DNA from: Candidatus Heimdallarchaeota archaeon
GTDB taxonomy: Archaea; Asgardarchaeota; Heimdallarchaeia; Heimdallarchaeales; Kariarchaeaceae
DNA length: 15,104 nucleotides
Reading direction: 5' to 3'
NCBI GenBank assembly: GCA_029882335.1
Contig: JAOUKW010000060.1
Span: 1 to 15,104 of the forward strand
Shown in pieces: positions 6,930 to 13,999 of this stretch; the stretch's first letter is position 1, and each line of letters starts with the position of its first letter. The translations under genes and the position numbers were made by a program. The notes beneath the pieces are model-generated. The model did not search any database. It was not told where the DNA came from and saw only the letters and a program-made list of their open reading frames with translations.

Positions 6930-8870
6930 ATGGATAAATTACAATCACAATACATTCGAAATCTGTCTATAATTTCACATGTAGATCATGGCAAAACGAC
7001 ATTATCTGATTATTTATTGGCTATATCTGGATTAATTCCAAAAAATATGGCTGGGGATCTAAGAGCGCTTGATTACCTACCCGAGGAACAAAAACGAGGT
7101 ATAACAATTGAATCAGCATTAGCAAATCTCTTGATTTATCATAATTCAATTCCTTATTTCATTAACTTAATTGATACACCGGGTCATATTGATTTTTCAG
7201 GAAAAGTTGCAGAATCAATTAAACTAGTTGATGGTGCAATAATAATTGTTGATGCTGCTGAGGGAATTATGGCTCAAACCAAAACAGTACTACGACAGGC
7301 AATTTTAGATGATTTATCTTTAATTTTATTTATTAACAAATTTGATAGATTGGTGAATGAGCTAAAATTATCAGTACAGTCTATAGAATTAAGAATTAAA
7401 AATATAATAAAAGAAGTAAATCACTTAATAAGTAAATATCGGTCTGGTAAACTTAAATTTTTAAATTTTGAGAATGGAAATGTAATTATAGGGAGTGCAT
7501 TAGAGGGTTGGTGTATCAACTCTGAATTTGTGAAATCTGGAAAACGTATCACTGATATCATTAACTTTTATCATTCAAATCAAAATGAAACTATTGGTGA
7601 ATCATATTCAATTAGTGAAATACTTATCCGATCAATAATAGAATTTATACCAACACCACAAGAAGGTCAGAAAAATAGATTAAATACGATATATGATAAT
7701 AAGGATGAGGAAATTAAACGTTTGATAATGGAATGTGATCCTACTAATGATGTATTACTTCTTGTAGGAAAAGGATTTAGAATTGATAAACAAATCATTT
7801 ATGGCAACTATGTTAGAATTCTTTCAGGTGTCTTAAAAATTAATGATAAGTTGTATTCTTCTATCTCTAAAAAATATTTCAAAATTACAAGGATATATAA
7901 TATTCATGGTAGAACTAACAAACCTGTAAAAGAATTATTACCCGGTATGATTGGTGGTATCGTTGGTAATACTGCAATTATACCGGGTGAAATTCTATCA
8001 AAATCAGAGAATATAGATTTATTTACTAGAGCATTCCAATATGTACAAAAACCTGTTGTGGGTGTTAGTCTAGAACCTCAATCTTTGAAGGATTTAAATC
8101 GCCTACAAGAAGTTGTAATAGAAATAACTCAATTCAATCCTGGATTAGAGTATGAATTAAATCGTGAGACTGGTGAAATTCTTGTCTATGGTGTAGGTAT
8201 CCTACAACTTGATGTATTGGTTAAAGAGATTGAGGAACTAGGGATCGAACTCTATGTTAGTGAACCAATAATATTAAAATATGAATGTCCAACTCAAAGC
8301 TGTGAATTTACATACGATGAAACATTTAAAATGGAATTGACAATCGGAAAGAAGGAGGAGTTTAAAGATCAATCAGCAATCCATTATAATGATTCCTATG
8401 GGAATCTTTTCATAATAAAAGAAAAGTTGAATTCAGAATATATTACTGGAATGATTGAAGTATTTAAACAAACAGTAAAAAATTCTCCATTAAGCGGTTT
8501 GAAAATAAGGAATTTAATATTATCTATTAACAAGGTGGAAATTGATGAAAAACAACAAACTTATGAAAATGGATTAATAAATGGTTTAATTATAATTAAA
8601 AAAGGATTAGTACAATCAAAATCAAAAATTCATGAACCATATGCAAATATAGAAGTTAATATTGAAGGGACTTATTTAGGTAGTGTTTTACAAGTTATAG
8701 AAGGATATCATGGTAAAATTGAAAAAATGAGGAATAATAATGAAGATCATATAATCGATATTGTAATGCCCTTTGAAAATGCAATTAAATTGAGTGATCC
8801 ATTAAGACAAATTAGTGATGGTCATGTTTTTTGGTCAATTGATAATATTAACTTTTTACCCAAAAAATAA
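6930..8870 (+). CDS. EF-2 paralogue lacking the diphthamide site
   Basis: A 646-residue translational GTPase of the EF-2 family, shorter than true aEF-2 (about 730). The G domain is intact: HVDHGKTT (17-24), RGIT (56-59), DTPGH (82-86), NKFD (136-139) and SALEG (189-193). Domain II, III (LNRETGEILVYGVGILQLDVL near 410-430) and a domain V with GSVLQVIEGYHGKI follow. In domain IV the loop that in EF-2 reads H..(A/V)HRG..Q is replaced around 535-547; by eye the diphthamide histidine aligns with Q542 and HRG is gone. Such EF-2 paralogues are known in Asgard and some other archaea. Its role is unknown: a specialised translocase, recycling or biogenesis GTPase are possible. AGGA lies 15 bases upstream of ATG 6930, rather far. 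The window shows no canonical EF-2. Confidence 0.9.
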   Translation: MDKLQSQYIRNLSIISHVDHGKTTLSDYLLAISGLIPKNMAGDLRALDYLPEEQKRGITIESALANLLIYHNSIPYFINLIDTPGHIDFSGKVAESIKLVDGAIIIVDAAEGIMAQTKTVLRQAILDDLSLILFINKFDRLVNELKLSVQSIELRIKNIIKEVNHLISKYRSGKLKFLNFENGNVIIGSALEGWCINSEFVKSGKRITDIINFYHSNQNETIGESYSISEILIRSIIEFIPTPQEGQKNRLNTIYDNKDEEIKRLIMECDPTNDVLLLVGKGFRIDKQIIYGNYVRILSGVLKINDKLYSSISKKYFKITRIYNIHGRTNKPVKELLPGMIGGIVGNTAIIPGEILSKSENIDLFTRAFQYVQKPVVGVSLEPQSLKDLNRLQEVVIEITQFNPGLEYELNRETGEILVYGVGILQLDVLVKEIEELGIELYVSEPIILKYECPTQSCEFTYDETFKMELTIGKKEEFKDQSAIHYNDSYGNLFIIKEKLNSEYITGMIEVFKQTVKNSPLSGLKIRNLILSINKVEIDEKQQTYENGLINGLIIIKKGLVQSKSKIHEPYANIEVNIEGTYLGSVLQVIEGYHGKIEKMRNNNEDHIIDIVMPFENAIKLSDPLRQISDGHVFWSIDNINFLPKK

Positions 8871-8871
8871 A

Positions 8872-8932
8872 GCTGACTCAGAACTCAAGATTATCATCAT
8901 AAATCAGTAAGGCTAAATACATCATTGTCAGC
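8872..8932 (-). ncRNA. box C/D guide sRNA, dual guide (23S rRNA and tRNA-Leu(CAA))
   Basis: All elements of an archaeal C/D sRNA occur in order on the minus strand. A terminal stem GCTGAC (8927-8932) pairs with GTCAGC (8872-8877). Box C is ATGATGT (8919-8925), an 11-nt guide ATTTAGCCTTA (8908-8918), box D' CTGA (8904-8907), a 3-nt spacer, box C' ATGATGA (8894-8900), a 12-nt guide TAATCTTGAGTT (8882-8893) and box D CTGA (8878-8881). The D' guide is complementary to UAAGGCUAAAU, part of a near-universal 23S rRNA domain I segment. The D guide is complementary to AACUCAAGAUUA, which fits a tRNA-Leu(CAA) anticodon loop CUCAAGA; the five-nucleotide rule puts the 2'-O-methyl on C34. It would work with L7Ae, Nop5 and fibrillarin. 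It begins just after the EF-2-paralogue stop on the opposite strand. Confidence 0.88.
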
Positions 8933-8950
8933 ATTCTTATGGAATATCTC

Positions 8951-8966
8951 TAATATTAATATATTA
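8951..8966 (-). promoter_or_regulatory. candidate TATA region for the box C/D sRNA
   Basis: On the minus strand this AT-only stretch reads AATATATTAATATTA and is centred about 27 bases before the predicted sRNA 5' end (8932), the normal archaeal spacing. The assignment rests on position alone. Confidence 0.4.
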
Positions 8967-9018
8967 CATTATTAATCCGATAATTTTCATTTTTTCACAT
9001 CTAAAGAGGACAGTCATA

Positions 9019-9026
9019 TTTATATT
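9019..9026 (+). promoter_or_regulatory. TATA box of the winged-helix gene
   Basis: TTTATATT lies 25-32 bases before ATG 9051. With no ribosome site before that ATG, a leaderless transcript is the simplest reading. Confidence 0.5.
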
Positions 9027-9050
9027 AGATACATCAAATAAGATTGTATA

Positions 9051-9368
9051 ATGAAGAATTTCTTTACTCATAATTTTAACACTTTTGTAAAATTACCTCC
9101 ATTGGAACATATCTTCAATAGTCAAGGCAAAATAAAAATATTAGTTGAACTTACAAAAAATGAAGATTTAACAATTACAAGTTTAGGAAAAAAAGTCAAA
9201 TTAAATCATAGTAATCTAAAAGGTCATTTGAATAAACTTTGTGATCTAAATATAGTCATAGAAAAAAGATATGGCCGAATCAGAATTTTTCAGATAAATA
9301 ACAATTCAGAAGGTGGAAGACGAATAAAAGAGTTTATTCAATTTTGGATTGAAACTTATGACGAGTAA
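9051..9368 (+). CDS. small winged helix-turn-helix DNA-binding protein
   Basis: A 105-residue protein with a winged-helix domain covering about residues 20-85. An N-terminal helix (KIKILVELTKNEDLT) is followed by the helix-turn-helix (SLGKKVKLNHSNLKGHLNKLCDLNIV) and a wing, EKRYGRIRIFQIN. The C-terminal helix KEFIQFWIETY may serve dimerisation. This is the ArsR/MarR-like arrangement common in archaeal transcription regulators; no metal-binding cysteines are present (the only Cys lies in the recognition region). It precedes the RFC small-subunit gene by 46 bp on the same strand, perhaps one transcript, and its target is unknown. The palindromes in this window are possible but unproven sites. 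Confidence 0.75.
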   Translation: MKNFFTHNFNTFVKLPPLEHIFNSQGKIKILVELTKNEDLTITSLGKKVKLNHSNLKGHLNKLCDLNIVIEKRYGRIRIFQINNNSEGGRRIKEFIQFWIETYDE

Positions 9369-9414
9369 TTTTACCATAATTTATTAGACGTAAGATTATA
9401 TAGGAATTATTACA

Positions 9415-10371
9415 ATGAATTATAATATTATGTGGGTTGAAAAATACCGACCAAAAAAAATAGAAGATATAATTGGTCATGAAGAAACTAAAACACGATT
9501 GAAAGGTTTTATATCTTCAAATTCCCTTCCCCATTTACTATTTGCAGGTCCACCAGGAACCGGTAAAACTTCGGCAGTTATTGCTTTAGCCAGAGAAATC
9601 TTCAATGAATCCTCAATTAGTGGAAATCTATTAGAGTTAAATGCAAGTGATGACAGAGGGATTGATGTCATTAGGAATCAAGTTAAAGATTTTGCAAGAA
9701 TTCTTCCAATAGATAATGCACCTTTTAAGATAATTAGCCTTGATGAAGCTGATGCATTGACTTCAGCAGCACAACACGCTTTAAGAAGAACTATGGAAAA
9801 ATACGTAAATACTTCAAGGTTTGTTCTCTTATGTAATTATCCCAGTAAAATAATTGAACCAATTCAGTCAAGGTGTGCTTTTTTTAGGTTTAGTCAATTA
9901 AATAGTAAAGACATTTTTGGGAAATTATCTCAAATAGCATCATTGGAAAAGGTTGATATTATTGAAGAAGCAATAGAAACCATAATTGAGATCTCAAATG
10001 GTGACTTACGTAAAGCAATAAATATTTTACAAGCGACGGCCGCAATGGGTGGGCGTGTCACTCCAAAAATAGTATATCAAACAGCTGGCAGTGTAGAGAA
10101 GAAGGAAGTATCGAAATTGGTTTCTTATTCCTTAAACCAAAACTATAAACAAATTAAAGATACATTACATGAATTACTTTTCAATAGAGGAATATCTCCA
10201 GCAGAAATTTTACGTCATTTATTTAATGAACTATTTGAAATAGAATTATCCAATGATGGAAAATTATTGTTGATTCAAAACATAGCTGAAGTTGATTATC
10301 GAATTACAGAAGGTGCTTCCGCCGATATTCAATTGTTTTCTTTATTTTTATCACTTGGTACTTTAAATTAA
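9415..10371 (+). CDS. rfcS: replication factor C small subunit (clamp loader)
   Basis: A 318-residue AAA+ ATPase that with the large subunit loads PCNA onto primed DNA. Visible motifs: RFC box II WVEKYRP (7-13), Walker A GPPGTGKT (45-52), NASDDRG (76-82), Walker B LDEAD (109-113), sensor 1 around LLCNY (128-132), SRC arginine-finger motif (152-154) and sensor 2 GDLRKAINILQ. Length and motif set are typical of archaeal RfcS. ATG 9415 has AGGA nine bases upstream. Its 3' end overlaps the convergent TruA gene by nine bases. The large subunit gene is not in this window. Confidence 0.97.
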   Translation: MNYNIMWVEKYRPKKIEDIIGHEETKTRLKGFISSNSLPHLLFAGPPGTGKTSAVIALAREIFNESSISGNLLELNASDDRGIDVIRNQVKDFARILPIDNAPFKIISLDEADALTSAAQHALRRTMEKYVNTSRFVLLCNYPSKIIEPIQSRCAFFRFSQLNSKDIFGKLSQIASLEKVDIIEEAIETIIEISNGDLRKAINILQATAAMGGRVTPKIVYQTAGSVEKKEVSKLVSYSLNQNYKQIKDTLHELLFNRGISPAEILRHLFNELFEIELSNDGKLLLIQNIAEVDYRITEGASADIQLFSLFLSLGTLN

Positions 10372-11154
10372 ACTCTCCTTTAAAAATTGATATATTAGAA
10401 TTAAATACGGTGGTAAACTGCGTTCTGTGTTAATCCTTATTTTAAGAAAATATAATTCGTCACTTAAATATTTCCTTTTCCATGAGATTTCATCAATAAA
10501 ATTTATACTCCTTAATATTAAATATTCAGGAGCTGCTGGTTTAATATCTATTTTGTCATTTGATATTAAATAATTTTTTAGGCTTCTTTGTTTTAAACGT
10601 GAATCACGTAAAAAACCAATCATGTTTCGAATTTGTTGCCTTCCAAAATTATCTCCTTCCAAATTAATTACGCACATATCATTTTCTAGGGAATTTGAAA
10701 CTCCTATAATTCTAGTCTCCGGATTATACCTTCCTGCACCATCTCTTTTAATTAGTTTTGAAAAATTATTTACACCAATTAGTTCCTTCAATTTTTCAAT
10801 ATCAATTCTTTCCATTAAAATATATGAATAAATTTTAGATAATTTAATTCTCGGATTAAAATTTAAGGATACTTCAGCATAATCCCAAATGATTATATCG
10901 CGAGGTAATAGATAATTAATTTGCTTCAAATTGGGTTCATTAATTATATTTAGAGTAAATACATTACCAATTGCACTCACTCCTGCATCAGTTCTACTTG
11001 TAGATATATATCTATTATTTCTAAAAGATTCGATATATCCAAGAAGTACAAATACATATTCAACAAAATTTTCAATTCCCATTCCATTTTTTTGTCTTTG
11101 AAAGCCTAAGTAATTGCTACCAATGTAAAAAATTTTAAAGATATACCTCTTCAA
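10363..11154 (-). CDS. truA: tRNA pseudouridine synthase TruA (Pus3-like)
   Basis: A 263-residue enzyme that isomerises uridines in the anticodon arm (positions 38-40) of tRNAs. The N-terminus YIFKIFYIGSNYLGFQRQ matches the family opening; the catalytic motif is SRTDAGVSA with D56 as the nucleophile, in the archaeal/eukaryotic form (SRTD, V-S-A) rather than the bacterial GRTDAGVHA. A later GDNFGRQQIRNMIGFL matches the conserved G..F...Q.R.M.G signature. It starts at TTG 11154 with AGGA four bases upstream; no in-frame ATG fits. The C-terminus overlaps the end of the RFC gene. A 200-bp AT-rich gap separates it from the divergent gene to the right. Confidence 0.92.
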   Translation of the reverse strand: MKRYIFKIFYIGSNYLGFQRQKNGMGIENFVEYVFVLLGYIESFRNNRYISTSRTDAGVSAIGNVFTLNIINEPNLKQINYLLPRDIIIWDYAEVSLNFNPRIKLSKIYSYILMERIDIEKLKELIGVNNFSKLIKRDGAGRYNPETRIIGVSNSLENDMCVINLEGDNFGRQQIRNMIGFLRDSRLKQRSLKNYLISNDKIDIKPAAPEYLILRSINFIDEISWKRKYLSDELYFLKIRINTERSLPPYLILIYQFLKESLI

Positions 11155-11361
11155 TTGTTCCTGTCTATTGCTATTACTACATAATTAATTAATTTATTAT
11201 TGATTTCTGGAATAATTTACCATTATAAGTTGTTATAGAATGAACCTGAATAGAGAATTAATTACAATATTTACTGCACAATTAAATGGGTATATAATAT
11301 ATTAGTTAGATATTGTATATAGCTAGAGTGCTGTTTTTTATTTGACCTTAGGTAATTGTAC

Positions 11362-11904
11362 ATGGTTATTGATATTGAATCCTTTGAAAATAAAAAATTA
11401 TTATCAAAATTAAATGTATTTGATATTATTGAATTTGGGAATAATCAGATTCCACTTTCACATTTCATGGTTATGTCCATAGATATTGATGATTCAATTC
11501 CAGCAATTTTACTCCAACTATGGAAAATCGAAGGTGGATTTGAACATCAAGTTGTAAATATAGTTGAGGCTGATCTTGGAATAAATACTCAAGTAAAAAT
11601 AATAACACCAATAAAATCTTCTTTAATGATTACTGAAGTTAAATCATTTCGACAACCATCAGAATTATCTGAAAAGGAACAATACTACTTTGAATTATAT
11701 CCTGATCAACTTTTTTATAATAATGCTTCCTCATTACTTCCATATGAAGTTGAAGTAATTAATAATAACCAGAAGATGATTGTAACTTTACCTAATTGGT
11801 CTCCACTTCAGAGGTTTCCATTATCCAAAATAAAATCAGGTTCAATACTAGAGTTATGGCAAATTGATTCAATTTATGTGCCAATGAAAATACTAAAATT
11901 ATAA
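11362..11904 (+). CDS. unrecognised protein of 180 residues
   Basis: I do not recognise a family. The sequence is acidic, rich in beta-type stretches (FMVMSIDI, AILLQLWKIE, SLMITEVK, KMIVTLP, SILELWQI) with no membrane segment, signal peptide, cysteine cluster or catalytic motif. Two similar blocks are visible: a stretch with PLSHF followed by ILLQLWKIEGG (about residues 32-57) and one with PLSKI followed by SILELWQIDS (about 155-172), suggesting a duplicated small beta domain. I take ATG 11362 as the start; AGG lies about ten bases upstream and a TTG two codons earlier is the alternative. TATA-like runs occur at 11291-11303 and 11314-11320. The 200-bp region upstream holds nothing else I can identify. 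It ends one base before the convergent hutI end. Confidence 0.65.
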   Translation: MVIDIESFENKKLLSKLNVFDIIEFGNNQIPLSHFMVMSIDIDDSIPAILLQLWKIEGGFEHQVVNIVEADLGINTQVKIITPIKSSLMITEVKSFRQPSELSEKEQYYFELYPDQLFYNNASSLLPYEVEVINNNQKMIVTLPNWSPLQRFPLSKIKSGSILELWQIDSIYVPMKILKL

Positions 11905-11905
11905 T

Positions 11906-13075
11906 TTACTTATTCCAAATAATACGTTTTCCCTCAATATAAATATCTGCTATTAAATTTTGACCTAATTTTGAAATAACTTCCTCCAAAGACTTACCAT
12001 TTAGTATTACAAAAGTCGCCTTCGATTTAATAGATAATAATTCCATTTTATTTCCAGTTATCGATTGATATGATCCGGAAGTTGCTGCTCTGAATGCTTG
12101 GATTGGATGTAAATAGTATCTGAACACAGCCATTCTTAATACAGTTTGCATAGATAAAGTCCAATTATTTGGATTAAAGTCACTTCCCAATCCTATTTTT
12201 ACTGATGTTTTATTCCAATCTCTAGGAATTGTATCTACAAATAATCCAAATGGTGCAGTTGGCATAAAATTTACAATCGTTGGAGTGTTGCTTATAATTG
12301 TAAAATCATTTTCTGTTGCTTGTAACAGGTGATCTACACTTAATGCATTATATTCTTTTGCCGCTATTTGGCTAATTCCTGTATACAATATTTCATCACC
12401 GTGTACGCGGACAGGAAGTCCTAGACTAAGTGATTTATCAAGTATCCTTCTAGTTTCATCAACAGAAAATGCTCCCACATCGCAAAATACATCAGTGCTG
12501 GTTGCTAGTGATTTTTTGGAAATGAAAGGAATCATATCATCCAATATTTCATCCATGTAAGCCGTTTTTGATTTTTCTTTCGGAAATACATGAGCTCCAC
12601 AGAATGTATTTACTACTTCTACTGGATGTTGTATATTTGCCTGCTCTAGAATTTTTAATAATCTTATTTCTTCATCAAAGCTAAGTCCATAGCCACTTTT
12701 AGCTTCTACAATTAAAGTACCAAAGGATAAAGCAGTGTCTAATCTATTCAAAACTAATTCTAATAACTCTGCATCAGATGCTTTCCTTGTTTGAGATACA
12801 GTGTATTGAATTCCACCTCCTTCTGATAAAATTTGTGAGTATGATTTACCTTCTAGTTTCTTTGATAATTCAAAATATCTTTCACCTGCAAAAATTAAGT
12901 GTGTGTGAGCATCGTTAAAAGGTGTACTTAATATTTGATTTTTTCCATTTATTTCACCTATAGTAGAATCAGTAATTATGATATTGGAAATAATTTTATC
13001 ATTGATTTCAACAGATAAAGGACCTTGGATAAAATTATATCCATCAAAAATTCCACTTAATGAATGAATTATCAT
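11906..13075 (-). CDS. hutI: imidazolonepropionase
   Basis: A 389-residue amidohydrolase that opens 4-imidazolone-5-propionate to N-formimino-L-glutamate, the third step of histidine breakdown. Family marks: DAHTHL with metal ligands H57 and H59, FAGER at 62-66, GGGI, EAKSGYGL (124-131), GAHVFP (160-165), DVFCDVGAFSV (195-205), the metal-site VHGDE (H225, E228), VDHL (H249) and GSDFNP with D299. The usual DPHTHL reads DAHTHL here. It follows the Roadblock gene by 17 bp on the same strand. No other hut gene (histidase, urocanase, formiminoglutamase) is nearby, so either they lie elsewhere or the substrate is a related lactam. No clear ribosome site precedes ATG 13075. Confidence 0.88.
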   Translation of the reverse strand: MIIHSLSGIFDGYNFIQGPLSVEINDKIISNIIITDSTIGEINGKNQILSTPFNDAHTHLIFAGERYFELSKKLEGKSYSQILSEGGGIQYTVSQTRKASDAELLELVLNRLDTALSFGTLIVEAKSGYGLSFDEEIRLLKILEQANIQHPVEVVNTFCGAHVFPKEKSKTAYMDEILDDMIPFISKKSLATSTDVFCDVGAFSVDETRRILDKSLSLGLPVRVHGDEILYTGISQIAAKEYNALSVDHLLQATENDFTIISNTPTIVNFMPTAPFGLFVDTIPRDWNKTSVKIGLGSDFNPNNWTLSMQTVLRMAVFRYYLHPIQAFRAATSGSYQSITGNKMELLSIKSKATFVILNGKSLEEVISKLGQNLIADIYIEGKRIIWNK

Positions 13076-13092
13076 ATGGTAGCGTATCTTTA

Positions 13093-13479
13093 TTAACTAC
13101 TTAATATTGCCTCTAGCGGTTCAGCAAAATCTCTTATGGTATTTAATGTTAAACCAATAGAATGGATTTCTTTAGATGCTCCAATTAAAATATGATCTCC
13201 TGCAGTAGCAAGAATTGTAAATCCCTCCTCTCCTCTGATTAACATTGCTTGTAAAGGACCGTGATTCATACGAGATGTAACATGCGTTCCGGTTGACATC
13301 ACTGCTGCAGATATAGCTGATAATAAATCTGGATCTGCGCCAGCCTGTACAAAAAATGCTAGGGTAATACCTTCTCGAGTAACAATACCTAATGCCTCTA
13401 ATTCACATTGCTTAGAAATTGAAGTTAACAATTTTACTAGTTCTTGTTTTTGCTTTTGAGTAATATCAGTGACAGACAT
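13093..13479 (-). CDS. Roadblock/LC7-domain protein
   Basis: A stand-alone Roadblock/LC7 domain of 128 residues. The pattern is typical: an N-terminal helix (QELVKLLTSISKQCE), strand LEALGIVTREGITLAF, the central helix PDLLSAISAAVMSTG, then strands LQAMLIRGEEGFTILATAGDHILIGAS and a final helix. In MglB, Ego/Ragulator and dynein light chains such domains dimerise and bind or regulate small GTPases; Asgard genomes carry many together with small Ras-like GTPases. No GTPase gene lies in the window. ATG 13479 lacks a ribosome site, suggesting a short or absent leader. It heads a likely transcript with hutI, which gives no obvious functional link. Confidence 0.88.
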   Translation of the reverse strand: MSVTDITQKQKQELVKLLTSISKQCELEALGIVTREGITLAFFVQAGADPDLLSAISAAVMSTGTHVTSRMNHGPLQAMLIRGEEGFTILATAGDHILIGASKEIHSIGLTLNTIRDFAEPLEAILSS

Positions 13480-13490
13480 ATATAATGAAT

Positions 13491-13594
13491 TTAATTACTC
13501 AATTGCTTTAGTACTTTTTCTAGTATCATATTGAAAATCACTAGTTTTTGTGCAAAAACACATGAAATCTTTATTTGAAGATTAATTACTCAAT
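13491..13594. repeat. 13-bp direct repeat flanking the Roadblock upstream region
   Basis: TTAATTACTCAAT occurs at 13491-13503 and again at 13582-13594, exact copies 91 bp apart, same orientation. One copy is 12-24 bases before the Roadblock start, the other just beyond the 3' end of tRNA-Val. Between them is a small hairpin (GTTTTTG/CAAAAAC, 13544-13559). Chance similarity in AT-rich DNA is possible. Confidence 0.35.
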
Positions 13595-13605
13595 AAAACA
13601 AATGG

Positions 13606-13710
13606 TGGGCCCGGCCAGATTCGAACTGGCGACCTCCTCGGTGTAAGCGAGGCGTTAATCGGTCTTATCTCTCGCAAGTAAATAAGTTAACCGAGCTAAA
13701 CCACGAGCCC
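13606..13710 (-). tRNA. tRNA-Val(UAC) with a non-canonical intron in the D arm
   Basis: Acceptor GGGCTCG pairs with CGGGCCC (one G-U), anticodon arm CCTCG/CGAGG holds loop CTTACAC with anticodon TAC, T arm is GCCAG/CTGGC, discriminator A at 13606. CCA is encoded immediately after (13603-13605), unlike the other three tRNAs here. The D arm is 30 nt too long; the insert 13658-13687 is bounded by a bulge-helix-bulge: CGGT (13690-13693) pairs with ACCG (13660-13663), with 3-nt bulges TAA and ATT and an inner helix CTTAT/ATAAG. Splicing gives a 75-nt tRNA. A TATA-like run (13736-13748) is 26-38 bases upstream. T-rich DNA follows the CCA. Confidence 0.93.
13658..13687 (-). other. 30-nt non-canonical tRNA intron (D arm, about position 21/22)
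   Basis: Cleavage after the second base of each 3-nt bulge removes exactly 30 nt and rejoins GGTTA with TAACG. A one-base shift would instead give a fully paired D stem GTTT/AAAC, so the boundary is certain only to about one base. TTAAC repeats at both junctions cause this ambiguity. Confidence 0.75.
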
Positions 13711-13735
13711 AAGTACTAAGGAATATTTATCCTCA

Positions 13736-13748
13736 CAATATATTATAA
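13736..13748 (-). promoter_or_regulatory. TATA box of tRNA-Val
   Basis: On the minus strand TTATAATATATTG lies 26-38 bases before the tRNA 5' end, the spacing expected for an archaeal tRNA promoter. Confidence 0.5.
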
Positions 13749-13921
13749 TTTGATATTCTTAAAAGTCGTGATTGTAATCTCAACAATCGTTTGCATAATG
13801 TAAGATTAAACGTTATCTAATTTCTTACATACAAAACAAAATTTACATCGATTTCATAGATACTTATCTAGAAATTTAAAACCCTTGGAGACTAACATAC
13901 AGTATAAGATCCTTGATCTAT

Positions 13922-13996
13922 GGCCCAGTAGTGTAGTCCGGCCAATCATCGCGGGCTTTCACCTCGTGGACCCGGGTTCGAATCCCGGCTGGGTCA
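13922..13996 (+). tRNA. tRNA-Glu(UUC)
   Basis: A 75-nt cloverleaf without intron: acceptor GGCCCAG/CTGGGTC (one G-U pair), a D arm with TAGTGTAGTCCGGCCAATCA typical of archaeal tRNA-Glu, anticodon stem GCGGG/CTCGT with two G-U pairs, loop CTTTCAC with anticodon TTC, T arm CCGGG/CCCGG, discriminator A, no encoded CCA. It is the only RNA gene here on the + strand and points toward the second CAU tRNA. A run of 11 T follows. Confidence 0.95.
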
Positions 13997-13999
13997 CTC

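Noticed and set aside
9477..9671. Minus-strand frame opposite the RFC Walker A region
   Set aside because: Shadow of conserved RFC codons.
10622..10831. + strand frame opposite truA
   Set aside because: Antisense to a conserved enzyme, no start signal.
13544..13559. GTTTTTG/CAAAAAC hairpin as a terminator
   Set aside because: Archaeal termination does not need a hairpin, the loop is only two bases, and no gene end is adjacent; kept only as part of the direct-repeat note.
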